Made by a program: the position numbers and the translations under genes. A DNA stretch of 64,000 nucleotides from Rhodothermales bacterium (GTDB lineage: Bacteria > Bacteroidota > Rhodothermia > Rhodothermales > Bin80): the NCBI GenBank assembly GCA_022822185.1, contig JAJECE010000050.1, positions 62,001-126,000 of the forward strand. The letters are read 5' to 3'. The notes beneath the pieces were generated by a model, which made no database searches, was not told the origin of the DNA, and saw nothing but the letters and a program-made list of their open reading frames with translations. The stretch's first letter is position 1. Every line of letters begins with the position of its first letter. Of the stretch, positions 9,360 through 18,202 are shown one piece after another.

Positions 9360-9710
9360 TTAACGTACAGGAGTCACCGCAGCCATATCCTCTTCTCTGG
9401 TGCGAACACGAATCACGCGCTCAACCGGTAAGACGAAAATCTTACCGTCACCGACATTGCCGGTAAAGGCGCTTTTACAGATTGCATCCACAGCGATGTC
9501 AACAAAATCATCAGAGATACCGATGTCAATCATGATCTTGTCCTGTAATTCCATTTTTGCGGTCGTCCCGCGATACGTTCCAACCACTTCAACCTCACCG
9601 CCATGTCCGCGCACATTCGATACGGTGAGTCCAGTAATATCTGCTGCATAGAGAGCACGAAGTACATCCGACAGAGTTGAGGGTCGGACAATTGCTTTTA
9701 CGAGTTTCAT
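9360..9710 (-). CDS. glnK: P-II family nitrogen regulator with atypical T-loop
   Basis: The 116-residue protein has the P-II core, with the C-terminal signature TGNVGDGKIFVLPVERVIRVRT and the start MKLVKAIVRP. P-II trimers bind ATP/ADP and 2-oxoglutarate and plug ammonium channels through the T-loop. The T-loop here differs from E. coli GlnB: without gaps, Tyr51 (the uridylylation site) is Ala, Gln39 (which helps hold Mg-ATP and 2-oxoglutarate) is Glu, and the RQKGH stretch is replaced. Lys58 and the B/C-loop Lys/Arg are kept. It lies 14 bp after amt, so channel gating is the likely role. Uridylylation is not possible at the usual site. Confidence 0.93.
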   Translation of the reverse strand: MKLVKAIVRPSTLSDVLRALYAADITGLTVSNVRGHGGEVEVVGTYRGTTAKMELQDKIMIDIGISDDFVDIAVDAICKSAFTGNVGDGKIFVLPVERVIRVRTREEDMAAVTPVR

Positions 9711-9724
9711 TTTGATTGATTTTA

Positions 9725-11086
9725 TTAACTGCCGTTTTTGATACCGTTGACGCGGGCAGGGGCCTCCAGTTCATTCAACAGAACCGCCCCTTCTCCTGTC
9801 GCATAGGCTTCTTCTCCATGTGCGACAAGATCCATTCCCAGGCCTTCATCGGACGATTCCGCCCGCAAACCACCGGTCACCATCCCAAGCACTTTCAATA
9901 TACCAAAGGTCAAGCCGCCGCTATACACCGCAACTGCGCCAATTGATAATGCCTGGATTCCCAACTGCCCAAATTCGCCGCTGAAAAACAAGCCCCCATC
10001 CTCTGTGAACAAAGGTGAAGCCAGCATTCCGGTCAACAGCGCCCCCATGATTCCTCCCATACCGTGCGCCGCAAACACATCCAGCGAGTCATCCAGGCTG
10101 GTTCTTGTACGCCATTTGATGATGAAATAACTCGGAATTACCGCAACTGCACCTAAGATGATCGCCCCGCCAGGGCTCACAAAGCCTGCGGCCGGTGTAA
10201 TGGCCACCAGCCCCACCACAATCCCGGTCGCAATCCCGACTGCAGTGACCTTCCCTGTCGTAAACTGATCCAGAAGCGTCCAGACAAAGACCCCTGCTGC
10301 CGGAGCAAGGAGGGTATTTACAAGCGCCAGTGCAGCAATCCCATCTGCTGCGAGCGCACTCCCGCCATTAAATCCAAACCACCCAAACCAGAGAATTCCA
10401 GCTCCCAGAAGCACAAAGGGTACATTGTGCGGAAGAAGGGCCTCCCGGCCATAATCTTTTCGCGGCCCCAGCACCAGTGCAGCAACCACCGCGGCAACTC
10501 CTGCGTTAACATGAACCACTGCACCACCGGCAAAGTCTAACGCGCCGAGTTCCCCAAGCCAGCCGCCTCCCCATACCCAGTGGCATACCGGTGCATACAC
10601 AATCAAGCCCCAGAGGCCAATGAAAATGACGTAAGGGATGAACTTCATCCGCTCCACGACTGCACCAGAAATAAGTGCGGCAGTAATGATGGCAAACGTT
10701 CCCTGAAATCCCATGAACAGAAGATCCGGGATGCTGCCATTCGGATCCAGCCCGACACCTGTCAGGAAAGACATCGAAAAATCACCCATCCAGGCACTCC
10801 CCTCCCCAAAGGCAATGGAATACCCGGCAATGGCCCATAGCGTGCCGGAAACCCCCAGCGCGACAAAACTCATCATCATGGTGTTGAGGGCATTCTTGGA
10901 ACGGACAAGTCCCCCATAAAAGAATGCCAGCCCAGGGGTCATCAGCAATACAAGCGCCGTGGAAATCAGTAACCACGACGTATCTGCGCCGCTGATCGCA
11001 GGGACAGCTTCCGCTTCCTGAGCGAACGCTGAAAGAGGCATTAGCAGACCCAATCCTGCTAATGTGCAAAGCATTTTATTAAGCAT
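9725..11086 (-). CDS. amt: Ammonium transporter Amt
   Basis: I chose the start at MLNKMLCTL (11086) because it begins a good signal peptide (cleavage near SAFAQ), as is usual for Amt, and because the longer track start adds AT-rich leader translation. The protein has 11 membrane helices with the family signatures FFYGGLVRSKN, DFAGGAVVHVNAG (first pore His) and FAAHGMGGIMGALLTG (second pore His). It conducts ammonium/ammonia into the cytoplasm. glnK follows at 14 bp, the conserved amt-glnK arrangement. A dyad lies just upstream of the start and a structured leader precedes it. Confidence 0.93.
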   Translation of the reverse strand: MLNKMLCTLAGLGLLMPLSAFAQEAEAVPAISGADTSWLLISTALVLLMTPGLAFFYGGLVRSKNALNTMMMSFVALGVSGTLWAIAGYSIAFGEGSAWMGDFSMSFLTGVGLDPNGSIPDLLFMGFQGTFAIITAALISGAVVERMKFIPYVIFIGLWGLIVYAPVCHWVWGGGWLGELGALDFAGGAVVHVNAGVAAVVAALVLGPRKDYGREALLPHNVPFVLLGAGILWFGWFGFNGGSALAADGIAALALVNTLLAPAAGVFVWTLLDQFTTGKVTAVGIATGIVVGLVAITPAAGFVSPGGAIILGAVAVIPSYFIIKWRTRTSLDDSLDVFAAHGMGGIMGALLTGMLASPLFTEDGGLFFSGEFGQLGIQALSIGAVAVYSGGLTFGILKVLGMVTGGLRAESSDEGLGMDLVAHGEEAYATGEGAVLLNELEAPARVNGIKNGS

Positions 11087-11094
11087 TGAAACCA

Positions 11095-11134
11095 AATTTA
11101 TTAAGGAATAAAGAAGTTGAAACCTTAATAAATT
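11095..11134. promoter_or_regulatory. 12-bp inverted repeat just upstream of amt
   Basis: Perfect arms AATTTATTAAGG (11095-11106) and CCTTAATAAATT (11123-11134) with a 16-base spacer, ending 8 bases before the chosen amt start. It could be an operator for a dimeric regulator or an RNA hairpin over the ribosome-binding region. A nitrogen-dependent role is an inference from its position. Confidence 0.55.
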
Positions 11135-11263
11135 AGGAAAAAGAATTGAAAAATCCAAATAATTAAGGATTTTTATCCTTTTTTCTGAATACTTTCAGCA
11201 AAAACCTTGTGTTTGCGGGTCACAGGCATCTCCACGGGTTTTGATTTTTGTCTGATGAACTGG

Positions 11264-11410
11264 GGAACGTTCCGCCTTCCAGGTCGGAGACATGCCCCTC
11301 CCAGGCACCGCCATCCGGCCTCTGGCACTACACCCAGTTGCACGGATCGAATTACTTCCGTGCAAAGGAGCCCCCTGCCACAACCGGTACTTACGGATCA
11401 CGGCAGGGGG
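11264..11410 (-). promoter_or_regulatory. Structured, GC-rich leader region upstream of amt
   Basis: Between the phosphofructokinase stop and amt lies a 290-base stretch with several dyads. These are CCCCCTGCC/GGCAGGGGG (arms 11371-11379 and 11402-11410), GCACGGA/TCCGTGC (11340-11363) and the palindrome GGAACGTTCC (11264-11273). No U-tract follows the large stem, so a simple terminator is not obvious. It could be a structured 5' leader of amt, a small RNA, or the 3' end of the upstream transcript. No known riboswitch class is recognised. Confidence 0.4.
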
Positions 11411-11448
11411 GCGCACGGATCGGGGGATTCCGTCAAGGGAACATCACC

Positions 11449-12642
11449 CTAATCGGAATTCATAATAAAGAGGGGAGCATCCTGGAGATCCTTGAAATTA
11501 GGACGGAGCCGCTCCACATTGTAGAATTTTTCTATATCCACCACCTTATGCGGACCGTTGATCACCTCCATTGAAATATTCCCGTACACGCCGTTGCGGA
11601 TATTCACCAAACGCCCGGAGGTACCTTTCAGAATTAAATCCAGCGCTAAATTACCGTATGCCATCGGTACAACTGAATCCAGAGCGTCCGGGGCACCACA
11701 GCGCACCAGATAACCCAGTCTCTGGTTCACCACATTGATCCGCTTTCCCTGATTGTATTCGGGAGAACGCTGCTTCAGTTCTTCGCCAACCCGATTCCCA
11801 ATTCCCCCCAGTTTTGCATGTCCATACTGATCTTTTTCAGCCCCTAGGAAAGACATCCTGTCATCCCCCTTGATCTTTGCCCCCTCAGAAACCAGCACCA
11901 CCGAATAGCGGCTGGGATGTCGATTGCGATCATAGACCATAAGACTTGTTAACTGATCCATATCAAAATCCGTCTCTGGAATCACGCAGCGATCCGCTGC
12001 ACCCGCCATGGCAGGCAACAATGCGGAATACCCTGCGTAGCGGCCAAATACTTCAATGACCAGAAAACGCTCATGCGAGCCGGCAGAGGTCCGCAGTGTG
12101 TTGGTTAACTCAATCGTCCGGGTCACGCAGGTCCCGAACCCGATACAGTAATCCGTACCGGGCACATCATTGTCCATGGTTTTGGGGATGGCAACGACCT
12201 TTACACCTTCTTTGTGTAAGCGGTAACCATAGCTAAGCGTGTCATCTCCCCCGATGGGGATGAGATAGTCAATCCCTAGGTACTCAATATTGGAGAGCAC
12301 GGCAGAGGTGACATCATTAATCTCGTCTTTGAACTGATTGCGCAGATGCACGGGTAAGGTGCTCTTCGGCAAGTGGCTTGGCCGAGTACGTGAACTGTGC
12401 AAGAAGGTCCCCCCTGTACGTGCCGCAGCATTCACAGTGGGTTCGTTGAGTTCTTCCACACTTGCCGAATTGTCCGCCTCGGGATCCTGTACAAGATCCA
12501 CCAGTCCTGCCCAGCCTCGCTTGATGCCGAGCACTTTATATCCTTCACGCAGTGCGCGAACTGTAACCGCACGGATTGCCGGATTCAGCCCCGGCACATC
12601 CCCTCCCCCCGTAAGAATTCCGATTGTACCTTTGTAAGCCAT
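11449..12642 (-). CDS. pfp: 6-phosphofructokinase, predicted pyrophosphate-dependent
   Basis: The 397-residue protein has the phosphofructokinase fold, with GILTGGGDVPGLNPAIRAV at the N-terminus (phosphate donor site) and the fructose-6-phosphate contacts in FGRYAGYSALLPAMAGAADR. At the donor pocket it reads GGDDT (131-135) and PKTMDND (153-159). In characterised enzymes, Gly at these two positions marks ATP enzymes while Asp and Lys mark pyrophosphate enzymes. Residues therefore point to a reversible PPi-phosphofructokinase. It stands alone upstream of amt on the same strand. Residue rule is known; donor use here is inferred. Confidence 0.88.
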   Translation of the reverse strand: MAYKGTIGILTGGGDVPGLNPAIRAVTVRALREGYKVLGIKRGWAGLVDLVQDPEADNSASVEELNEPTVNAAARTGGTFLHSSRTRPSHLPKSTLPVHLRNQFKDEINDVTSAVLSNIEYLGIDYLIPIGGDDTLSYGYRLHKEGVKVVAIPKTMDNDVPGTDYCIGFGTCVTRTIELTNTLRTSAGSHERFLVIEVFGRYAGYSALLPAMAGAADRCVIPETDFDMDQLTSLMVYDRNRHPSRYSVVLVSEGAKIKGDDRMSFLGAEKDQYGHAKLGGIGNRVGEELKQRSPEYNQGKRINVVNQRLGYLVRCGAPDALDSVVPMAYGNLALDLILKGTSGRLVNIRNGVYGNISMEVINGPHKVVDIEKFYNVERLRPNFKDLQDAPLFIMNSD

Positions 12643-12814
12643 GATGAATTTCGATTTGGTGAGTGAATTTCTCCGAAAATTACGACATAGCCAGCAATCG
12701 GTTACACTGTTTACAAAATGATAATCTTGGCAAATTCGTTTTTCTCACAAGTTCGGGAAGATTTTCCCGGATGAATCGTCTAAATGGTCGAAGTATCTGA
12801 ATATTTGCCAAGCC

Positions 12815-13237
12815 ATGCGTCCTGTATCGTACTTTCCGTGTTGTATTCTATTTCTAAGCGGACTGCTTTTCATCCAGAACAGTTTTGCCCAGCAGGGCCC
12901 CCGCGGTCAGCGCGGCAACGTTCTGGAAGTGCAGGCCTCCATCATGGATACCCTGATTTCCATCCTTGACCTCACCGAAGAGCAATTGCCGGCAGTTCAC
13001 GCAATCCTGCAGGCCCGGACCGACTCTTTGATGACACTTCGGCCGGAATCTGGCAGGGGGCGCGGACAGTTTGAGGCCATCCGGGCCAAACGCCAAGCTA
13101 TTGATCAGGAAACCGAAACCGCACTTGCAGCACTTCTGACCCCCGAGCAAATGACCTCGTACCGAACATTTATGGATCATCAGTTCAGAGCACGAAGACA
13201 GCAGATGCGACGCTGGAATCAACAGAACCTTCTATGA
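12815..13237 (+). CDS. Spy/CpxP-like periplasmic LTxxQ protein
   Basis: A 140-residue exported protein: signal peptide to about residue 25 (NSFAQ), then an all-helical, basic region with two LTxxQ-type motifs (LTEEQLPAVHAIL and LTPEQMTSYRTFM). This is the signature of Spy/CpxP proteins, which act as periplasmic chaperones or stress sensors. It is the first gene of a plus-strand run leading into an ECF sigma factor and an efflux system, so a role in envelope stress is likely. Confidence 0.75.
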   Translation: MRPVSYFPCCILFLSGLLFIQNSFAQQGPRGQRGNVLEVQASIMDTLISILDLTEEQLPAVHAILQARTDSLMTLRPESGRGRGQFEAIRAKRQAIDQETETALAALLTPEQMTSYRTFMDHQFRARRQQMRRWNQQNLL

Positions 13238-13343
13238 TTCCCGGCAATGGATCACGGATCAGGACATGTTACCGCTAAAAAGATGATCCCTAAGACGGTC
13301 ATGCCCCGTAATAACGTGAACTGTAGCGCTGATCTGTGAAAAA

Positions 13344-13910
13344 GTGAACCCCATTCCTTCGGATGAAATCCTGCTTGATCGTGCACGAAACGGAGATCAG
13401 AATGCATTTCGAGAGATCTTGGAACGGCATCAACCTGCCGTGGCACGTACCGTTGCGGGGATGTTGGGTAATCCATCTGAAGTGGATGATGTGGTGCAAG
13501 TGGTCTTCATCCGATTTTATAAGGCAATGGACCGATTTCGCGGAGATGCTTCCTGCAGTACATACCTCACAAGGATTGCAATTAATGCATCCCTTGATGT
13601 TCTTCGACGAAGAAAAAAACTCCGTTCACGATTTATCAGCCGGGATAATGCAGACAAAGCGCTGTCCGAACCGGGGGCTGATGATCCCGAATCAGAACGT
13701 TTTGACCAGATAAAACTCATTAACTCCGCGATGAATCAACTCAAACCCAAGCACCGCGCTGTCGTTGTACTTCGGCTGATTGATGGCTGCTCGGTCATTG
13801 AGACGGCTGAACTACTCGGGATTGCCCAGGGAACCGTAATGTCCAGACTGAGCCGTGCAACTGCGCATCTGCGCCAGATTCTAGGCCCGATCCTTGAAAA
13901 AGAACGTTAG
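13344..13910 (+). CDS. ECF-type RNA polymerase sigma factor (RpoE-like)
   Basis: 188 residues starting at a GTG codon. Region 2 (residues about 15-85: DDVVQVVFIRFYKAMDRFRG, then STYLTRIAINASLD) and region 4 (about 125-180: LKPKHRAVVVLRLIDGCSVIETAELLGIAQGTVMSRLSRA) are both intact, and nothing else is present, as in group IV sigma factors. It redirects RNA polymerase to stress promoters. The two following small genes and the efflux genes are closely spaced and are likely its operon and part of its regulon. Confidence 0.93.
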   Translation: MNPIPSDEILLDRARNGDQNAFREILERHQPAVARTVAGMLGNPSEVDDVVQVVFIRFYKAMDRFRGDASCSTYLTRIAINASLDVLRRRKKLRSRFISRDNADKALSEPGADDPESERFDQIKLINSAMNQLKPKHRAVVVLRLIDGCSVIETAELLGIAQGTVMSRLSRATAHLRQILGPILEKER

Positions 13911-13940
13911 CATAAAAAACCCCATTGAATCAGATTTATC

Positions 13941-14285
13941 ATGACACCCTTAGGAGATTCCCGTTTGCCGTCCCTGCTCCAGGAAGCGGCACAAATGAAT
14001 GCCGACTCTGGCATGAAGCCTTTCCTCGCTGACCGAATTATGCGGAGAGTGCGGAGTATCCATTCTCGGGAAGAGCAGTTTTTTCAAGCAATTTGGCTCG
14101 TGTTCAAGCCGGTTATCCTTGCAAGTGCACTCTTTATTCTGGGGGTTCTGTCTTATAATGCACTGGTCAGCCGCAACTATGAGATCCGGCCCACAACAAC
14201 AGAGATGGTCTTTGGACTGCAGCCTCTGACCCTTACAACTGCCTACTCTGCAGATTTAGATGAACTATCGTCAACAATTCCATGA
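13941..14285 (+). CDS. Single-pass membrane protein, candidate anti-sigma factor
   Basis: A 114-residue protein with a cytoplasmic N-terminal helical part (about 60 residues), one membrane helix (about 60-78, IWLVFKPVILASALFILGV) and a short periplasmic tail. It follows the ECF sigma gene by 30 bp and overlaps the next gene by four bases, the usual place for an anti-sigma factor. It lacks the HxxxCxxC zinc motif of ZAS-type anti-sigma factors. The function is inferred from position only. Confidence 0.6.
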   Translation: MTPLGDSRLPSLLQEAAQMNADSGMKPFLADRIMRRVRSIHSREEQFFQAIWLVFKPVILASALFILGVLSYNALVSRNYEIRPTTTEMVFGLQPLTLTTAYSADLDELSSTIP

Positions 14286-14722
14286 GTACCCGTGTTAAAT
14301 CGCTGATCCTCCTTGGATGTACCCTGATCGCTGGAATTGCCATTGGCATTCTGGGAACCGGTGCATGGCAACATCGCCGAAATGTTACATTATCGGAAAC
14401 ACGAGTTCAAGGTGGCCTTACCCGCCATATTGAACGAATCATTCACTTTGAAAATGAAGACCAGCGCAGTGAAGTCCGAGCCATTGTACACCGTGCGGAA
14501 CAATCCTTTATGCAGCAGCGCCGAAGCATGTCTGACAGCCTAGCCGTTCACCGCCAGATTCTGGTTGCGGATCTGCAGCAGGCGCTCACACCCGAGCAGT
14601 GGCAGCAACTTGAAATCTGGCTGGATCGAAAACCGCGGTATCGAAAAAAACACCGTGGGCGTTCATCTGGACAGTACCGCTCATCTCGGAACGATTCTTC
14701 AAATCATAAACCCGCTTATTAG
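14282..14722 (+). CDS. Membrane-anchored Spy/CpxP-like protein
   Basis: 146 residues: an N-terminal membrane anchor (about 8-27, LILLGCTLIAGIAIGILGTG), a helical region with RHIERIIHFENEDQRSEVRAI and one LTxxQ-like motif (LTPEQWQQLEIWLD), and a basic Ser/Arg-rich C-terminus. It resembles the heavy-metal-resistance/CpxP group that senses periplasmic stress. The ATGA overlap with the preceding gene indicates translational coupling, and the MacA-like gene starts 10 bp downstream. Confidence 0.65.
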   Translation: MSTRVKSLILLGCTLIAGIAIGILGTGAWQHRRNVTLSETRVQGGLTRHIERIIHFENEDQRSEVRAIVHRAEQSFMQQRRSMSDSLAVHRQILVADLQQALTPEQWQQLEIWLDRKPRYRKKHRGRSSGQYRSSRNDSSNHKPAY

Positions 14723-14732
14723 TCTATCTCTG

Positions 14733-15995
14733 ATGCGACTCTCTATTATCGTAACCGCAATCGTGATTACCGGTGCCTCTTTGTGGTATTTCAATCGGGG
14801 ATCCGCCGAGCCTGTCAGCCCCTATCGGTTCGTAACTCTGGAAGAAGGAGACCTTGAAGCCGTTGTGGCAAGTACCGGTGCACTGGATGCGGTAACCACG
14901 GTCCAGGTCGGCACTCAGGTTTCCGGAATTATTGCCAGTATTTATGTTGACTTCAACGACCGTGTACGTGCGGGACAGGTGATTGCCCGGATTGACACCA
15001 CACTCCTGTGGAGTGCAGTACGTGATGCAGAGTCCAATCTGGAACGTAATCAGGCACAACTCCGACAGGCCCAGCGGGAACTCGAGCGGCTAGTCCCCCT
15101 GTTTGAGCAACAGTTCGTGACCGACATCGACTACTCGCGGGCGCAATACGACCTTGACATTGCCGAGGCCGCAACCAAAAGCGCGGAAATCAGCCTGGAC
15201 CGTGCCCGCCAAAATCTGAGTTATGCGACGATTATTGCTCCGATTTCCGGGACGGTCATTGAACGGAATGTGGATGTTGGCCAGACGGTCGCAGCGAGTT
15301 TTTCTGCACCGCAGCTATTCCTGATTGCGGACGACCTCTCCCATATGGAAATCCTTGCCTCGGTAGATGAGAGTGATATTGGGCAGATCCAGGAGGGACA
15401 ATCTGCCCGATTTACCGTGCAGGCCTATCCTGAAGAAACCTTCACCGGACTGGTCCGACAGGTGCGCCTTCAGTCAACCGTTGAGGAAAATGTGGTGAAT
15501 TACACCGTTGTCGTTGATGTTGAAAATCCTGATGGACGTCTTTTGCCCGGCATGACCGCCACCGTTGATTTTTTAATTGAATCGGCGACGAATGTGCTCA
15601 AGCTCCCCAATGCTGCACTGCGTTTTCGGGCAACTCCGCAAATGTTTGAGGTAATCCGTGCACGCAGGGAAGCCGCGGGAAGCACGCCTGGAGGAAATGC
15701 AAACCAAGGCAGCGGGGGCCGATCTGGCAATGGTGGCACATGGAGCGGCGGCGGAGCAGGCGGCTTCGGCGGCAGAGCAAATAACTTTGCTATGATCTGG
15801 TATCTAGATGAAAATAACGAGCTGACGGTCATTCCGGCGCAAACCGGCATCACCGATGGGCAGATGACGGAAGTAACCAGTTCACGCCTTCAACCTGGCC
15901 TGCAGATCATTGCGGGAGTCACCCAACAGGATGATGAAGACTCAAATAACCCATTTCAGCGCACCCAGAGACGTTTTCGTCCAGGAGGATTTTAG
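14733..15995 (+). CDS. macA: MacA-like periplasmic adaptor (membrane fusion protein)
   Basis: I place the start at MRLSIIVTAIVITG (14733), ten bases after the previous stop; the longer track ORF would run back through that gene. The 420-residue protein has an N-terminal anchor, a biotinyl-lipoyl-like half (VGTQVSGIIASIYVDFNDRV), an alpha hairpin (about 100-150), the second lipoyl half (APISGTVIERNVDVGQTV) and beta-barrel domains. A glycine-rich insert of about 35 residues lies near residues 312-348. It links the inner-membrane ABC transporter to an outer-membrane channel, which is not encoded nearby. Confidence 0.9.
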   Translation: MRLSIIVTAIVITGASLWYFNRGSAEPVSPYRFVTLEEGDLEAVVASTGALDAVTTVQVGTQVSGIIASIYVDFNDRVRAGQVIARIDTTLLWSAVRDAESNLERNQAQLRQAQRELERLVPLFEQQFVTDIDYSRAQYDLDIAEAATKSAEISLDRARQNLSYATIIAPISGTVIERNVDVGQTVAASFSAPQLFLIADDLSHMEILASVDESDIGQIQEGQSARFTVQAYPEETFTGLVRQVRLQSTVEENVVNYTVVVDVENPDGRLLPGMTATVDFLIESATNVLKLPNAALRFRATPQMFEVIRARREAAGSTPGGNANQGSGGRSGNGGTWSGGGAGGFGGRANNFAMIWYLDENNELTVIPAQTGITDGQMTEVTSSRLQPGLQIIAGVTQQDDEDSNNPFQRTQRRFRPGGF

Positions 15996-16000
15996 TCTAC

Positions 16001-16726
16001 ATGGAACGCGAACCAGTGATGCAAACACAGGGATTGACCAAGGTTTATACCATGGGCAAGACCGAGGTACATGCTCTCCAGGGGGTTGACCTAACCGTCG
16101 AACGAGGGGAGATGATTGCCATTGTAGGAGCTTCCGGCTCAGGGAAGTCCACCTTGATGAATATTATTGGCTGCCTGGATTATCCTACATCAGGAACCTA
16201 CTTTCTGGATGATGTGCATGTAGAAAACCTGTCCCGCAACCAGTTGGCCGATATTCGCAACCGTAAGATTGGCTTTGTATTCCAGGGGTTTAATCTACTT
16301 GCCCGAACGACTGCCCTTGAAAATGTTGAATTACCGCTACTCTATGACCGGTCCCGGCGTAAACTTCAAATCCGAAAAGCAGCCCGGGAAGCGCTCGAAC
16401 GGGTTGGGCTTGGTGACCGTATGGACCATGAACCGAATGAACTCTCCGGCGGCCAGCAGCAGCGTGTCGCCATTGCACGTGCTCTGGTGACGAATCCATC
16501 CATCCTGCTGGCAGATGAGCCGACTGGAAATCTGGACAGTCAGACCTCCATCGAAGTTCTTACGCTTTTCCAGGAACTTCACGATCAGGGCATGACGGTC
16601 CTGCTCATCACGCACGAGTCCGATGTGGCAAATTGTACGCAACGTATCATTGAGTTGCGGGATGGGAAGATCATTCAGGATCAGCACATTCAGGCGGTCA
16701 AAGCTCAGGAGATGGCTGTCGCATAG
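16001..16726 (+). CDS. MacB/LolD-type ABC transporter ATPase
   Basis: 241 residues with all ABC motifs: Walker [10 protein letters not shown] (43-51), Q-loop FVFQGFNLL, signature LSGGQQQR (about 147), Walker [10 protein letters not shown] (about 168-176) and the switch His in LLITHE. It is closest in pattern to the MacB/LolD/FtsE group, in which ATP hydrolysis drives a mechanotransmission permease rather than direct transport. It starts 5 bp after the adaptor gene and precedes the permease by 33 bp, forming one tripartite system. Confidence 0.93.
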   Translation: MEREPVMQTQGLTKVYTMGKTEVHALQGVDLTVERGEMIAIVGASGSGKSTLMNIIGCLDYPTSGTYFLDDVHVENLSRNQLADIRNRKIGFVFQGFNLLARTTALENVELPLLYDRSRRKLQIRKAAREALERVGLGDRMDHEPNELSGGQQQRVAIARALVTNPSILLADEPTGNLDSQTSIEVLTLFQELHDQGMTVLLITHESDVANCTQRIIELRDGKIIQDQHIQAVKAQEMAVA

Positions 16727-16759
16727 ACACTGAACCAGCATTTAGATCGAACGAAATCC

Positions 16760-17977
16760 ATGAAAGCTTCAAGACTCATCAAGGTCGCCTCTGCAAGCAT
16801 CTTGAAAAACAAAATGCGCACCCTCCTGACCATGTTGGGAATCGTGATTGGGGTTGGTGCGGTCATTGTGATGGTGGCCATCGGACAGGGTGCACAGTCA
16901 CAGATCCAGGAGCAAATCAATACACTGGGAACCAATATGATCGTCATCACCCCGGGAGCCAGCAGCCAGGGCGGGGTGAGCCGGGGGGCACAAAGTTATA
17001 ATCGTCTCACGGTCAAAGATTTTGAGAAAATTAAACGGGAGAGCCTGATCGTGTCTGCGGTATCCCCGGTGGTGTTTAGTCGAACGCAGGTGATTGGAGG
17101 TCAGGGAAACTGGCGTACGACCATTAACGGGGTCTCTACCGATTACCAGATCATTCGGAACTGGGATCTCAAGTATGGCCGGTTCTTTGATCAAAGTGAA
17201 CAGCGCCAGATGCGGCGGGTTATCGTGCTAGGACATACGGTAGCTGAAAACCTCTTTCCCGGAGAAGATCCGGTCGGACTGACCGTGCAGGTACGGAACG
17301 TTCCCGTACAGATCATTGGCGTTCTTGAGCCGAAGGGGCAAACCGCCAGTGGTACGGATCAGGACGATGTGATTTTTGCTCCCCACACAACCGTTCAGAC
17401 ACGGCTCAGTGGATGGAGTCGGATATTTCAGATTTTAGCGAGTACGCCTTCGTCGCGTGACATCCCCGCCGCACAGGAGGAAATTCGGGCCATTATGCGA
17501 GAGTCTCACGGCTTGGCAGAGTTTGCCGATGATGACTTTACGGTACGCAACCAGAATGATCTCGCTGCCGCGGAACAGGGAACCACCGAAGTCATGACCA
17601 TGCTGCTGGCTGCAATTGCCTCCATCTCCCTCCTCGTTGGGGGAATTGGAATCATGAATATTATGCTCGTATCGGTGACCGAGCGTACGCGAGAGATCGG
17701 GATCCGTATGGCGATTGGTGCTCGCGGACGGGATGTGCTGACTCAATTCCTGGTTGAGAGCATCGTTATGAGCGTATTGGGGGGCGCAATCGGGGTCGGG
17801 CTTGGGTTTGCGGGCTCCAGTATATTGAGCCAACTGACGGGTTGGAACACGGTCACCTCACCCGCCACCATCATGATTGCGCTGGCATTCTCTGCAGGTG
17901 TCGGGATTTTCTTCGGCTTTTACCCTGCACGTAAAGCCTCCGCACTGAACCCAATTGAGGCACTCCGCCACGAATAA
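16760..17977 (+). CDS. MacB-like ABC permease (FtsX fold)
   Basis: 405 residues with the MacB/FtsX layout: one N-terminal membrane helix (about 25-47, MLGIVIGVGAVIVMVAIG), a large periplasmic domain (about 50-270), then three helices with the conserved motif IGIMNIMLVSVTERTREIGIR. It would act with the preceding ATPase and adaptor to expel substrates such as peptides, macrolides or lipoproteins from the periplasm. Last gene of the run that begins with the Spy-like gene at 12815. Confidence 0.92.
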   Translation: MKASRLIKVASASILKNKMRTLLTMLGIVIGVGAVIVMVAIGQGAQSQIQEQINTLGTNMIVITPGASSQGGVSRGAQSYNRLTVKDFEKIKRESLIVSAVSPVVFSRTQVIGGQGNWRTTINGVSTDYQIIRNWDLKYGRFFDQSEQRQMRRVIVLGHTVAENLFPGEDPVGLTVQVRNVPVQIIGVLEPKGQTASGTDQDDVIFAPHTTVQTRLSGWSRIFQILASTPSSRDIPAAQEEIRAIMRESHGLAEFADDDFTVRNQNDLAAAEQGTTEVMTMLLAAIASISLLVGGIGIMNIMLVSVTERTREIGIRMAIGARGRDVLTQFLVESIVMSVLGGAIGVGLGFAGSSILSQLTGWNTVTSPATIMIALAFSAGVGIFFGFYPARKASALNPIEALRHE

Positions 17978-18202
17978 ACGCGTCACCTCCCCTTGTTCTA
18001 TCTCAAGGAGAGCGATTCATTACACCCGGACGCAACCCCCCAGAGTGACAGGGAGAGTCTCTCATGTACGGGAGAAGACCCCAAAAGCAAAAAAAGACTG
18101 CGGTGGAGGGCAGATATTGCACCCCCAACGCAGGCACTACGGAAGATTGAACCGTTCGTTTCCCGAATCGGATAAAGCACCCATCGGGAGACCTTCTGTC
18201 CT

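Noticed and set aside
11163-11178. Short AAGGAT/ATCCTT hairpin followed by T's on the plus strand
   Set aside because: No plus-strand gene ends here; on the minus strand the order is wrong for a terminator. Probably part of the AT-rich amt promoter region.
14565-14732. Upstream extension of the MacA-like ORF
   Set aside because: This part overlaps the preceding Spy-like gene out of frame; the anchor helix begins at the ATG at 14733.
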